Assembly: GCA_016271365.2 (NCBI GenBank)
Contig: CM028132.1
Coordinates: 1,186,233,001 to 1,186,297,000, forward strand
Direction of reading: 5' to 3'
Source: Neoceratodus forsteri
Taxonomy: Eukaryota > Chordata > Ceratodontiformes > Ceratodontidae
DNA length: 64,000 nucleotides
In this document: piece by piece, positions 34,336 to 46,552 of the stretch
Position numbering within the stretch: the first letter of the stretch is position 1
How the letters are laid out: every line of letters starts with the position of its first letter
Notes under the pieces: model-generated
Database searches by the model: none
Seen by the model: only the letters and a program-made list of their open reading frames with translations
What the model was told of the DNA's origin: nothing
Position numbers and translations under genes: made by a program

Positions 34336-36941
34336 TAATGGATAGCACAATTTGGACCAAGAATACTAAGAACTCAGAAGCAGTGTAAACTTAAATACTG
34401 ATGTCTCTAATTGACAACTAAGGACAACCCTCAATAATCTTGAGAATATTATGTCTTGGAACATTGAATAAATTGCCACAAAATTGGCAGATCCACATTT
34501 TAAGCAAAATTTATATTCTGCTGAAATTATATGTCTCCAGAAAACCTGGTGGACTGGAGAAACCCCACCAGTGCTCCCTGGATATTGCGGTACCACATTC
34601 TGGCCATCCAAATATCTAAATATGGACACCCAAAAGGTGGTGTGATGACATTTATCAAAACACCACTCAGATTCCACACTCACTTACTGAACTCTGGAAT
34701 CCCTAAGGTTCTTCCCATATTATTATATAATCAAGCCTTTCAGATGCTGTTAATAAACATTTACCTTTCTGCAAGAGCTCTGAATGGGAAAACATCTCAG
34801 CTCTGGAGTCAGCTAGATTCATATTTTAAAACACTAGTTAAAGACTATGAACTATGTCATATTTTTATGATCGGAGATTTCAGTGCTAGAGTCCATGAGG
34901 AGCTGTCCATATATCCAATAGGGGGACGACTTTATAAAAGGGATAAGTATAATTAATAGTAAAATGTATTCCTTCGTAAAACTAAAGACTTACAAACTAA
35001 CTCACAAGGTAAAATATTACTACAAATAATAAGAACTAATAATTTTTATCTGCTGAATGGAAGAACTGAGGATGACCATGAAAGGCAATATACCTATATC
35101 AGTCCTACAGGTACATCCACCATTGATCTGTTTTAGGTAAACCAATCAGCTGTCTCTATAGCAAATAACCTAAAAGTATCGGAAAGGCCAGAATCTTCAC
35201 ATATGCCACTACTTATTATTTTTTGGCCTATGCTGTTGAAAATCATTAATGCAGCAGGGGAATTTGCCTTGGATTATGAAATCTTAAATAATAAGAGAAT
35301 CAGATGGAGCTATACTAACATACAAATCATTTTAGAACAACTTCATTGAGCTCTTACAAAATTAAAAGAAGACATCTTAGCAGCAGAAAATTTAGAAACT
35401 AATCTGAATTTGTGGGGTAACTTATGTGACTATATAAGACCACTTTTAGTAAGTAATTATACTAAAAAGCGAGATTATGGGTTTTGGTATGATAACAAAT
35501 GCAGGCTTATGAAATCAGAACTGAATATTCTAATTAGACAGTGCAGAAAATGTCCTGATAACCATAATCTATTATTACTGAATAAATGAGAAAGAGTTAT
35601 AAAGAACTTTTAAGGAATGAAAAGACCAAATATCAGCAGAATATGTGGGCAAAACTGAATAGGGCAATTCTTAAAAAAGAGATAAAACTATTCTGGACAT
35701 TGGTTAGCTATGGTTATACAAACTATGCTAGGCAAATCGAAGCTTATATTACTCCAAATCTGAAAGAAGATCATTTTAAAGCTGTATATTATACAAAACA
35801 TATACATGATAAGGAAGCGCAATTTTTTCGGGATCTAACGTATCCTTTATCAATTTGCATTAAACTTGAAGAAATAAGAAATGCTCTGTCCAAGACATCA
35901 CTAAATAAGGTGCCTGGTCCAGATCATATAGTAGCAAAATATATAAATGATTCCCTGAATGATGGCTTCCTCTTTTACATTTTCTCTTTAATAAGATTAC
36001 TCATGGAGGTGACCTTCCTTATACCTGGAGGAGTAGTATTATCTTTCCCATCTTCAAAAAGGGTAATGTGCAGGATCCTGCGATGTACAGACTAGTTTAT
36101 TAGATACATCACAGAAGCTATTTGCTAGAATTATCCTAGAACGTCTGCAAAGCTGGCTAGAAACAAGCAGCATATTAAGTGAGTTTCAGAATGGATTTAG
36201 AGCACATAGATCCACGCTGCAGCACTGCTTTGTACTCACACACCTCATTTGGAAATATGTTAAAATCAGGAAACAGAAGTTATATTGTTGTCTTGCTGAC
36301 CTAAAATCGGCCTTCGATATGATCGACAGACTACTGCTCTGGCAAAAATTAAAGGCATATGACCTGGATCCAACTTTATTAAGTTTAATAATCTGACTGC
36401 ATCAGAACTCTTGGCTTATGGTACAGTATCATCAAGCTGGTAACCTGTCTTCTAATATTTCCATTAATTGGGGTGTAAAATAAAATGCAGTCTTGCTCTG
36501 ACACTGTTTAATATATACAGTACATAAATACTATAATTGAGCACCTAGAGGATCTTATCATTCTTCTTCCATTCTAAAAACTAAAGTTTCATGCTTAGCC
36601 TGTGCTGATGCTATAGTTCTTATATCTACATCATTACTGGGTCCTAAAAGTAAGCTAAAACATTTTGTCCAACTTTGTCAGGATAATGAACATGTTATCA
36701 ATAATTCAAAAACTAATTTGGTTATTTTTGGTAACAGGAGTAAAAAGGTTCTTTCTTTGTTTATTGGAAATATAAAGACTACAAAGTTCTATGATTACCT
36801 TGGTATAAGGTTTGATGAGAACATAACCTGGAAAGGACATATGGACACCTTTAAAATGAAACTTAAAATGTCCTTCTGCACCTTCAAAAGATTTGCTAAC
36901 AAGGTTGGGAATGCCTCTATTAAAGGAGTGCTGAAGGTAGT
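34336..36941 (+). pseudogene. I-group LINE ORF2, endonuclease and RT (first part)
   Basis: The endonuclease begins near 34452 (MSWNIE) and shows IICLQKTWWTGETPPVLPGY (Glu of QETW changed to Lys), KGGVMTF, INIYLSARA and FMIGDFSARV (GDFN changed to GDFS). The RT shows NKVPGPDHIVAKYI (about 35905-35945), FQNGFRAHRSTLQH (about 36180-36225), LADLKSAFDMID (about 36294-36330) and CADAIVLIST (about 36600-36630). The usual YADDA has lost one Asp codon there. FYDYLGIRFDENITWKGHM follows. Many stops. It is interrupted at 36941 by LTR element B and resumes at 61652 with VVNTKIQKRILYGAEIW. Confidence 0.75.
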
Positions 36942-37091
36942 TGTGACAGGGAGCTCCTGCCACTCTTGAAGACCAACCTTTTCTTAAACCTGTTGCAACA
37001 GTGTTTCTATTTCTTAGCCTAATCTGTCCTTTACAATTTCTAGTCCATAAGGTTGGCCACCTATGGGCACCCCCTTCCTTTTCTTGACTAT
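36942..37091 (+). repeat. LTR B, 5' LTR first segment
   Basis: Matches the first 150 or so bases of the intact 3' LTR at 60762-60900 ('tgtgacagggagctcctgcc', 'ctagtccataaggttggcc'). It breaks at ACTAT (37087-37091), where element A is inserted. Confidence 0.9.
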
Positions 37092-37804
37092 TGTGACAGG
37101 GTAGAATAGGACCCTGTCCCAGTTGTTATGGAGAAAGTGTTTAAGTGCAAGGATCTGTTCTACTCCTTTTCTGTCTCTTCTCTGTCTGTCTGCGCAACCA
37201 AATGTTCTTGTGAGACCTCGGACTTGCTCAACCCGACAGTCTCGCAATTCTTTGCCTCTCACTGTCTCTCATTCCTCTCTTGCTGTCTTGTCTTTTCCTC
37301 CCTTGCATACTTGCTGATATAAAAATATGTGCAAATCATTGTATGGAAATGTAACCGATATTAGGATCCCTTTTGTTTAGAAAAGATATAGTGTTACTGT
37401 TAAAATGTATATAATTGCTATTTGAGATTATTGCAAAAAGCTATTGGAAAGCTCAAGAGGTTACCGGAGTTCAATTTTTAAGCCTTTTGCAAAATTTATG
37501 GAAATGGAGCCTCTCAACTCAGGCACACTGTATTCTAGCAGCTCCTGCCTAATATTTACAAAAACAAGATGCTTGCTAAGAATGTGGGGTTGAAAGGACT
37601 TATAAGAGAGCTGAGCTGCAATCTGAAAAGAGAAGAACAAAAAGGGACACAGACTGAAGTAAAACTACTGTATTTCTCCTTTGTACATAGTTATACTGAA
37701 TAAGTTTATTTTTTATGTTATTGCTACTGTAAATAAATATTTTTGGTGAATTCTTCAACCGCTCCTGGTTTTTCCTATGCTTCCTGACCTGTGCCATGAT
37801 GACA
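37092..37804 (+). repeat. LTR A, 5' LTR
   Basis: 713 bp, TGTGACAGGGTAG...GATGACA. Near-identical in layout to 50335-51046. It carries AATAAATA (about 37731-37738) as a possible polyadenylation signal and ends directly before a tRNA primer site. The divergence between the two LTRs is modest by eye. Confidence 0.9.
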
Positions 37805-37806
37805 GA

Positions 37807-37829
37807 TGGTGTTAGCCTAAGTGGGATTT
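37807..37829 (+). promoter_or_regulatory. primer binding site of element A (tRNA-Leu-like)
   Basis: 'tggtgttagcctaagtggga' starts two bases after the LTR. It resembles the complement of a tRNA-Leu 3' end (TGGTGTCAGAAGTGGGAT), with a small change in the middle. Element B has a closer match. Confidence 0.65.
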
Positions 37830-37904
37830 AAGCCATGCATGCCTTAAGACAGGAGATTTGTACATAGCTACTGGACCTAGTACCAAGGAAGCACAGAGGA
37901 AGGT

Positions 37905-38960
37905 ATGGATTCTGCAGTAGCAAGTACAGGAGTGGTTACCAGGAGAATGGCAGCCAAACTAGCAGAGACAGAAGTCCAGTCTGAGATTGTACAGCCAGCA
38001 CAAGTTATGGAAAAAGAACAGGCAGTGACAGAACCTGAAAGCCTGATGGACATTTTCAAATGGTGGGCTATATAACAAAAAGAGACTGAGAAGCAGACAG
38101 AAAAAGAGCTTCAATGTTTAGAAGCACAGAGAAAAGAAGACATGCAGCAACAGAAGCAGCAGATGAGAGAAGAGATGCAGCAACAGGAGCTGCAATGGCT
38201 GGATGCCTTGCAAGCTATCAAAGACAGAGGATCCGGCACAGATCCAGATGAGCAACAAAATGCAAGCAACTTAAAAGCCATTAAACTTACAAAGTTGTGT
38301 CCCTCAGATGATATTGAGGCATACCTGACAACTTTTAAAAGAGTTGCCACAGCCTGCCAATAGCCAAAGCAGCAATGGACAATGAGACTGGTACCCTACC
38401 TGACAGGGAAAGCCCAACTTGCCTACAGCAGTATGGTCACTGCACAGTCAGAAAACTATGACCTGGTGAAAAGTGAAATCCTGAAAAGGTATGACATCTT
38501 CAGAGAGACATACAGGCAGAGAGTTCAATCTCTGAGGTACAACTCTGTTGACAATCCTCGAGAAGCCTTTGCCTGACTCAGAGAACTCCTGATAAAATGG
38601 ATCCAACCCGAGAGTCAAACAGTCCCACAGATCATCGACACATTTGCCATGGAGCAATACATCAACATCTTGCCTACAGATGTGCAGCTGTGGGTAAAGG
38701 AACACTGACCAGAGAGTGGGGAGAAGGTGATTTATTTTGCCGAGGACTACCAAATGGCCAGACAGATGCCACAACAGTGAGGTAACATCCAAGTACCGGT
38801 AAGACACTCTTTCATCCATTTAAACTCTAAGCCTGATAAGAACTCTGGTGGGGGTTACAAATCTGTGCCCAAAGACATTATCTGCTATAACTGTAAAAAG
38901 CCAGGCCATTTTGCAAGCAACTGCTGTAGTAAGGAGAGTGGCACTGGAGCAGATTTATCC
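37905..38960 (+). pseudogene. element A gag with SCAN-like capsid segment and CCHC knuckle
   Basis: The chosen ATG is at 37905 (MDSAVASTG). A Gln/Glu-rich helical stretch lies at about 38080-38220, after an in-frame stop near 38073. LKAIKLTKLCPSDDIEAYLTTFKRVA (about 38268-38348) and LVPYLTGKAQLAYSSM then begin the capsid. YRQRVQSLRYNSVD (about 38511) through LRELLIKWIQPES, MEQYINILPTDVQLWVKE and PESGEKVIYFAEDYQ (to about 38758) has the length and residue pattern of the SCAN domain. SCAN is known to derive from Gmr1-like gag. A zinc knuckle ICYNCKKPGHFASNC is at about 38880-38926. Stops near 38073, 38360, 38574 and 38706. Confidence 0.85.
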
Positions 38961-38990
38961 TTGGCAAATTGGGGCAAGTACTTATTAGAT

Positions 38991-41682
38991 TATTAGACTG
39001 GAGCCCACTCAAGAGGGAGCGATATTAGACTTGATTCTCTCAAATGGAGATGGAGAGAGGATCACAGATGTAGAAGTGGGTAGCCATCTGGGAACTAGCG
39101 ACCATAGAAAAGTATGGTTCACAGTAAACACAGCAATAGAGTCAAGCCATACAAAGACAAAAGTACTGGACTTTAGGAGGGCTGACTTTGCCAAAATGGG
39201 TGAGTGCCTAAGGAATGCACTAGCAAATGGGCAGGAAGGAGGGGTGGAAGAACAATGGGGAATAATAAAAACTGCCATCACAGAGGTAACGATCCTTTGT
39301 GTGAAGCAAATAAACAAAACAAGATGATGTAAGAAACCACTATGGTTCTCAAAGGAAGTGGCAGTGAAGGTTCAAGAGAAAAAGAAAGCATTCAGGAAGT
39401 ACAAGGAATCGCATAAGGAGCAGGACAGAGAACTGTATCAGTTAAAGCAAAAGGAGGCTGGGAAGGTAGTCAGAACAGCAAAGGCCCAAACCGAGGAAAA
39501 GATAGCCAACTCAGTTAAGAGGGGATAAAACCTTTTATAGGTACATCAGGGAGCAAAGGAAGACCAAGGGAGGGATAGTGAGGCTTAATAAAGGGAGGGA
39601 GGGTGGGCAGAGGGAGACTATGAAAAGGCAGAGATACTAAACAAATATAATGTATGGTAAGTGCCTATTAACCACCATAATCAGCAGTTACACAGCTTTG
39701 TTATGCATTGTTTAGAATTTTAAAAGTTGTTAACCACACTTCAGAACTTCTAAACAGTGGCATAAGGAAAAAGAATGCACCAGAGTTCCATAATTCTCAC
39801 ACATAGAATGCAAACAGTGTTTTTTTGACCATACCCTATAAAAGATGATAGCTGGGGATCAGGCGACAACCACACTGAAATCACCTCTCGTGGTTGCTAG
39901 GGCTACAGTAAACCTCTCGAGGTTTACCATGTTGCCCTAGCAACCACCCAAGGTGATTACAGTGTGGTTATCACCTGATCTCCATCCATTATCCTCTATA
40001 TTTTTGCTCAGTATTTACAAATGAAGAGGGGGAGGTACATAAAACAAACAGTAGTAACACTCTGGATACAGAAGTTGATACCAGCCCATTTACAGAAGAA
40101 AGGGTTATGAAAGAACTCTTAAAACTGAAGGTGGACAAAGCAATGGGGCCTGATGGGATTCATCCCAGAATTCTAAAAGAGCTAAGGGTAGAACTAGTGA
40201 CACCACTGACTACCCTTTTTAACAAATCATGGGAGGCTGGGGTGGTACCTGAGGACTGGAGGAGGGCAGATGTGATTCCCCTTCACAAAAGTGGGAGCAA
40301 GGCAGAAGCAGGAAACTACAGACCTGTTAGTTTAACCTCAGTGATAGGGAAAATGATGGAATCACTTTGAAGGAAAAGAATTGTCGAGTATCTAGAGGCC
40401 AGAGGGGCACAGGACCCTAGGCAGCATGGATTCACAGCGGGAAGGTCATGCCAGACAAATCTGATAGATTTCTTTGACTGGGTGGCCAAAGTAGATCAGG
40501 GAGGGGCTGTGGACATGGCCTACCTAGACTTTAGCAAGGCATTTGACACAGTCCCACACAAAGATTAATATACAAGTTAGCCAGCCTGGGGTGGGTCCAA
40601 GATGACAGCCTGGGTAAAGAATTGGCTGGAGAATAGGACACAGAGAGTAATAGTAAATGGAGTCCACTCAAAAGAAAGGAGGGTTACTAGTGGGGTACCG
40701 CGGGGTTCAGTATTAGGACCAGTCCTTTTCAATGTCTTTATAAGCGACATTGCAGAAGGACTGGAAGGAAAAGTATGTCTCTTTGCAGATGACACTAAGA
40801 TCTGCAACAGAGTTGATGCACAGAGTGGGTTGGAAAGGATGAGAAGGGACTTGGCAAGGTTAGATGAATGGTCAAATGTATGGCAGCTTAGATTCAATGC
40901 TAAGAAGTGCAAGGTAATGCACCTGGGAAACAAAAATCCAGGGGAAGAGTACACAATGGGGGTGAGATACTAACAACAACAAAAATGGAAAGGGACCTGG
41001 GGGTAGTCATATCAGATGACCTAAAGGTGGGCAAGCAATGTGAGAGGGCAGCAAGGAGTTACTGGGATGCATAGGAGAGGCATCACCAGTAGAAAACAGG
41101 AAGTTATTATCCTCTGTACAGACAGCTGGGTGAGACCCCAACTGGAGTACTGTGTGCAGTTCTGGAGACCCAATCTCCGCAAAGACATAGACAGGATGGA
41201 AGCTGCCCAGAGGAGGGCAACTAAAATGGTGCAGGGTCTGTACCAGAAGACATATGAAGAGAGGCTTAAGGAGCTTAATATGTATAGCCTCGAGGAAAGG
41301 AGGGAAAGGGGGACATGATAGAAACTTTCAAGTACCTCAAGGGAATCAACAAAGTCCAAGAGTTTAGCATCTTTCAAAAAAAGAGGTGTGCAAGAACAAG
41401 AGGCACAATTTGAAGATAGGGGCGGCTCAGAGGTAATTTAAGGTATTTTTCACAGAGGGTTGTGGATGCATGGAATGGCCTTCCGGAGGAGGTTGTGGAG
41501 TCAAAATCAGTGGTGGAATTCAAGCATGCATGGGACAGTCATAAGGCAATTCTGGGGGTTGGGGGTAAGAAGAAGTAGGCTGCTGGTTAACTAGGATCTG
41601 CAGCTTATCCAGTAGGTAGGGAAATGGGCAGACTGGGTGGGCCAAGTGGTCCTTATCTGCCGTCAAATTCTATGTTTCTGTT
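38991..41682 (+). mobile_element. CR1 LINE no. 4, 5'-truncated, inside element A
   Basis: Starts within the endonuclease (LEPTREGAILDLILSNGD, about 39000-39050). LGTSDHRKVWFTVN follows, then the basic linker, VDKAMGPDGIHPRILKEL (about 40131-40185), WRRADVIPLHKSGSKAEAGNYRPVSL, FSKAFDTVPHK (about 40530-40560), SGVPRGSVLGPVLF, LFADDTKICNRV and RFNAKKCKVMHLGN. The 3' end is 'aaattctatgtttctg' (41665-41680). It separates the gag and protease of element A. It is itself interrupted by a hairpin element at 39648-39998. Several one-base frameshifts. Confidence 0.9.
39648..39998. mobile_element. small non-autonomous hairpin element inserted at TA
   Basis: An insertion of about 350 bp. CR1 no. 5 (reverse at 44333-44360) shows the empty site 'aaacaaatatttttgctc'; here the site is opened at TA. 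The inner part (about 39857-39981) is a long hairpin: 'gatcaggcgacaaccacactg' pairs with 'cagtgtggttatcacctgatc', and 'gtggttgctagggc' with 'gccctagcaaccac'. Outer terminal repeats are weak ('taatgtatgg' against 'ccatccatta'). No coding. TA duplication suggests a Tc1/mariner-type transposase in trans, but this is not established. Confidence 0.7.
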
Positions 41683-42116
41683 TATAAGGCGGGGAATAAG
41701 ACTATGAAGGGACTCATTGATTGAGGAAGCAGGCAGACCCTAGTGCATGTTAAAGTGCCGGGAAAATACTGTGCAAAAGGACCAGGTACTGGTGTCATCT
41801 GCATCCATGGGGACACTTGATACTATCCCACCACCAAAGTGACTCTGACTGTTAAGGGTTTGTCACACCAAATGAAAGTGGGGGTAGTACCTAAGTTACC
41901 TGTACCTGTAATTATTGGAAATGACTTTCCAGGATTTACTGAGTTGATCAAAGAGGGAGTAAATCCTGATGTTTCAGCAGCTGTGGTGACAAGAGCTCAG
42001 GCAAAGAAAATTTCAGATGGTGAGGACACTTTTCCTTTCAAAGATTTTGATTCGGATTTGTTTGAGCACAGCTCCAAGATCTGGAATCCAGGAAAGAAAG
42101 ACAAAGCCTGAAGAAA
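41683..42116 (+). pseudogene. element A aspartic protease region
   Basis: Frame KGLID-stop-GSRQTLVHVKVPG (about 41707-41763) matches the retropepsin active site D-[ST]-G-[SA]. The middle residue codon is TGA here, so the catalytic triad is broken. VTLTVKGLSHQMKVGVVPKLPVPVIIGNDF follows at about 41841-41931; IIGNDF corresponds to the conserved hydrophobic-G-[RN]-[DN] segment of the second half of the fold. Gag lies upstream across CR1 no. 4. Family role: processing of the gag-pol polyprotein. Confidence 0.75.
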
Positions 42117-42128
42117 CTATGGCAACAA

Positions 42129-42656
42129 ATGACTGATGGACATGTAGAGTTAAAATATGAAAATTCTGAAACTAAATTGATAACTAATTGTGATTTTCTT
42201 TCAGAACAAGCTAACAATGTTTCTCTCCAGGGTTATTTTAAGCAGCTGGGGATGAAACCAAAACAGGGTGGACCAATGTTTATAAAATGTAATGGGTTAC
42301 TGTACAGAGTTTGGATTAACCGTCAGACACAGGAACAGACAGAATAATTGGTTATACCACAGAAGTATAAAAAGAGTTATTACAGATAGCACATGATAGT
42401 CCTATGACTGGCCACTCAGGGAGGAATCACACCCTTGCCAGATTACTGTATAGATTTTACTGGCCTGAAATTCATGAAGATGTTGCTACCTATTGTAATT
42501 CCTGTGTTGAGTGTCAGAAAGTAGCCCCAGTCACTAGAAAAGACAAGGTGCCCCTGGTGCCCCTACCCTTGAGAGATGTGCCTTTTGAGAGAATTGGAAT
42601 GGATGTGGTTTGTTCTTTAGACAAAATTAAAAAGGGTAATAGATTTATCCTGGTAA
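42129..42656 (+). pseudogene. element A integrase, N-terminal zinc-binding domain
   Basis: A linker (MTDGHVELKYEN..., 42129) leads to FIKCNGLLYRVW. The zinc-binding region then reads IAHDSPMTGHSGRNHTLARLLYRFYWPEIHEDVATYCNSCVECQ (coding about 42387-42518). It has the HHCC pattern: the paired His of the H2C2 fold, then C-x2-C. ERIGMDVVCSL (about 42589-42620) begins the catalytic core with the first acidic residue. The frame is broken at 42656 by CR1 no. 5 and continues at 47389. Its position between protease and RT is the key evidence for Gmr1-type order. Confidence 0.85.
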
Positions 42657-42759
42657 ACATAGAAACATAGAATTTGATGGCAGATAAGGACCGCTTGGCC
42701 CACCCAGTCTGCCCATTTCCCTACCTGATGGATAAGCTGCAGATCCTAGTTAACCAGCA

Positions 42760-45665
42760 GCCTACTTCTTCCTACCCCCACCCCCTAGAATTGCCTTATG
42801 ACTGTCCCATGCATGCTTGAATTCCACCATTTTTGACTCCACAACCTCCTCTGGAAGGCTGTTCCATACATCCACAACCCTCTCTGTGAAAAAATACTTC
42901 CTTAAATTACCTCTGAGCCGCCCTCTTCTATCTTCAAATTGTGCCCCCTTGTTCTTGCACACCTCTTTTTTTGAAAGATGCTACCCTCTTGGACTTTGTT
43001 GATTCCCTTGAGGTACTTGAAAGTTTCTATCATGTCCCCCCTCTCCCTCCTTTCCTCGAGGCTATATATATTAAGCTCCTTAAGTCTCTCTTCATATGTC
43101 TTCCGGTGCAGACCCTGCACCATTTTAGTTGCCCTCCTCTGGACAGCTTCCATCCTGTCTATGTCTTTGGGAGATTGGGTCTCCAGAACTGCATGCAGTA
43201 CTCAGATGTGGTCTCACCAGCTGTCTGTACAGAGGATAATAACTTCCTGTTTTCTACTGGTGATGCCTCCCTATGCATCCCAGTATTCCCCCAGCCCTCC
43301 TTGCTGCCCTCTCACATTGCTTGCCCACCTTTAGGTCATCTGATATGACTACCCCAGGTCCCTTTCCATTTTGTTGTTGTTAGTATTTCACCCCCCATTG
43401 TGTACTCTTCCCTGGGTTTTGTTTCCCAGGTGCATTACCTTGCACTTCTTAGCATTGAATCTAAGCTGCCATACATTTGACCATTCCTCTAACCTTGCCA
43501 AGTCCCTTCTCATCCTTTCCACCCCACCTTGTGCATCAACTCTGTTGCAGATCTTTGTGTCATCTGCAAAGAGACATACTTTTCCTTCCAGTCCCTCTGC
43601 AATGTCGCTTATAAAGACATTGAAGAGGACCGGTCCTAATACTGAACCCTGTGGTACCCCACTGCTAACCCCCCTTTTTTCAGAGTGGACTCCATTTACT
43701 ATTACTCTCTGTGTCCTATTCTCCAGCCAATTCTTTACCCAGGCTGTCATCTTGGGACCCACTCCCAGGCTGGCTAACTTGTATATTAATCTTTTGTGTG
43801 GACTGTGTCAAATGCCTTGCTAAAGTCTAGGTAAGCCATGTCCACAGCCTCTCCTGATCAACTACTTTGGTCACCCAGTCAAAGAAATCTATCAGATTTG
43901 TCTGGCATGACCTTCCGCTGGAATCCATGCTGCCTTGGGTCCTGTGCCCTCTGGCTCTAGATACACAATTCTTTCCTTCAGAAGTGATTCCATCATTTTC
44001 CCTACCACTGAGGTTAAACTAACAGATCTGTAGTTTCCTGCTTCTGCCTTGCTCCCACTTTGTGAAGGGGAATCACATCTGCCCTCCTCCAGTCCTCAGG
44101 TACCACCCCATCCTCCCATGATTTGTTAAAGAGGGTAGTCAGTGGTGTCACTAGTTCTATCCTTAGTTCTTTTAGAATTCTGGGATGAATCCCATCAGGC
44201 CCCATTGCTTTGTCCACCTTCAGTTTTAAGAGCTTTCAGAACTCTTTCTTCTGTAAATGGGCTGGTATCAACTTCTGTATCCAGAGTGTTTCTACTGTTT
44301 GTTTTAGGTACCTCCCCCTCTTCCTTTGTAAATACTGAGCAAAAATATTTGTTTAGTATCTCTGCCTTTTCACAGTCACCCTCTGCCCACCCTCCCTCCC
44401 TTTATTAAGCCTCACTATCCCTCCCTTGGTCTTCCTTTGCTCCCTGATGTACCTATAAAAGGTTTTATCCCCCTTCTTAACTGAGTTGGCTATCTTTTCC
44501 TCGGTTTGGGCCTTTGCTGTTCTGACTGCCTTTCCAGCTTCCTTTTGCTTTAACTGATACATTTCACTGTCCTGTTCCTTCTGCGATTCCTTGTACTTCC
44601 TGAATGCTTTCTTTTTCTCTTGAACCTTCACTGCCACTTCCTTTGAGAACCATAGTGGTTTCTTACCTCATTTTGTTTTGTTTATTTGCTTTACACAAAG
44701 ACTTGTTACCTCTGTGATGGCAGTTTTTATTACTCCCCATTGTTCTTCCACCCCTCCTTCCTGCCCATTTGCTAGTGCATTCCTTAGGCACTCACCCATT
44801 TTGGCAAAGTCAGCCCTCCTAAAATCCAGTACCTTTGTCTTTGTATGGCTTGACTCTATTGCTGTGTTTATTGTGAACCATACTGTTCAATGGTCGCTAG
44901 TTCCCAGATGGCTACCCACTTCTACATCTGTGATCCTCTCTTCATCTCCATTTGAGAGAACCAGGTCTAAGATTGCTCCCTCTCCAGTGGGCTCCAATAC
45001 TAGTTGTCTAAGGCATGCCCCCTGTAGGGCATCTAGAATAACCCCACTCTTAGAAGTGGCTACTGCAACTGCACTCCAGTTAACATCTGGCATATTCAGA
45101 TCACCCATCAGAAATATCTCCTTATCTGCCATTCTAAGTATACTTTCTATCATTTCCTTGTCCATTTCCTCCCTGAGAAGGGATCTGTATACAACCCTGT
45201 GCAGATTGTGGTGCCATTGCCTGCCTCCAAATTGACCCACAGTGCTTCTTCTCCTCCTCCCTGTTTACCCTTTTGTTCTATTGCTTTGATTTTCTTCTTA
45301 TGTAGAGAGCTCCCTCCTCCTCTTTTACCCTCCCTGTCCCTCCTGTAGATAGTGTATCCTGGTATGTTTACGTCCCAGTCATGGTTCTGTGTGTACCATG
45401 TTTCTGTGACTGCCACAATATCCAGATCTTCCTCCTCCATCAAGGCCACTAATTCAGGAAGCTTGTTACCCAGACTACGGGCATTGGTACTCATTGCTCT
45501 CCATTTTTTGATGGCTTTACCTTCTGTAGCGGCAACCCCCACTGACCTTTCTACCTTGGACTTTTTCTCATTTAGTACCCTGTTTTGTAGGGGGAGGCTG
45601 GGATTTTCCTTCTGCTTATCAGTGCCTCCCCCCTTGACTAGTTTAAAGGCTTGCCAATGAAGCAT
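42760..45665 (-). pseudogene. CR1 no. 5 ORF2 endonuclease-reverse transcriptase
   Basis: The endonuclease starts MSTNARSLGNKLPELVALMEEED (about 45505) and has AVTETWYTQ, RDREGKRGGG, MGDLNMPDVNW (about 45100-45065) and VGSHLGTSDH (about 44925-44890). The RT shows DKAMGPDGIHPRILKEL (44214-44160), WRRADVIPLHK, a palm motif A region near 43835-43790, SGVPQGSVLGPVLFNVFISDI (about 43665-43600) and VCLFADDTKICNRV (43580-43540, both Asp present). WQLRFNAKKCKVMHLGN and [31 protein letters not shown] follow. Frameshifts near 43270, 43800, 43930 and 45240. Confidence 0.85.
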
Positions 45666-46552
45666 TTAAACCGATTGCCCAAAAGACTTGTTCCCTTCCT
45701 GGACAGATGCAGACCATCCTGCCAGTATAGGCTGGTGTCCCTCCAGGTGGAACCCCAGTCCCCAATGAAGCCAAACCCCTGTGCTCCACACCATTTTTTC
45801 AACCATTTGTTAAACTGCATGGTGCAAAGTACCCTCGCCTCACTCATGCCACTGACAGACAGCACCTCTGAGAAGGATACTGTGTGTGCTACTTGTCTTA
45901 AGCCCCTCCCCAACTCTACAAGGTCCGTTTGCACTGCTCTAATCTCATGATGAGCCAAGTCATTTGTCCCTAGGTGGACAATGATGTCCAGCTCAGACTC
46001 CTGTGCAACTGTTCTCGTGATCCTAAGGATGCGCTTCCTGTCCCTCCAAGCCATGGCACCAGGCAGGCACCACTTCAGTTTTCCCTGTTCCCCCAGTTCT
46101 ATCCCCTAATAATTGGAGTCCCCCACCAGGAGCTGCTTTCTTTCCTGTGGTGCCCTCTGCCTCCTTCCTGAGGGCCTCCCCTGACAGTTGTCTGCACCCT
46201 CCTTAGTCTCCTCTGCAGGTGCATCCATGGGGAACTATGCTCCCCAGAATGGTGTATGGATTGTGGAGTGTAACAACTGACTGGGTGTGCCTCTGTTCCA
46301 CCACCTTACCCTCCCTGAGCCCACTGTGGTCCAACTGCTGTGCTTTCTTCACAACCTCTGAGGTAGTGGTGGTGGCTGTGGTGCTCCCTGGATGGGGGAG
46401 GTTCCCTTGCCACTGTCCAGTGCGGCCTGAAGATGGGCAACTTCCTCCCTCAGGGCAGATAGTTGTCTGAAAACAGGGCAGCATCTCAGCCTCCAGAAAG
46501 ACTCCCGGAAGACTGCTGCCCCACAGCCATTACATTGTACTACTCCCCACAT
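45641..46552 (-). pseudogene. CR1 no. 5 ORF1: Cys-rich N-terminus and SGNH esterase
   Basis: The N-terminal part (46552 downward) holds a Cys-rich motif, C-x2-C-G...C-C, followed by a helix rich in Glu/Leu. This agrees with the zinc-finger plus coiled-coil N-terminus known for CR1 ORF1. The C-terminal part carries LDIIVHLGTNDLAHHEIRAVQ (about 45985-45920), FGFIGDWGSTW (about 45778-45746) and YWQDGLHLSRKGTSLL (about 45733-45686), the SGNH blocks with Asp and His retained. A frameshift between the parts (near 46200) prevents one continuous protein. Confidence 0.75.
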
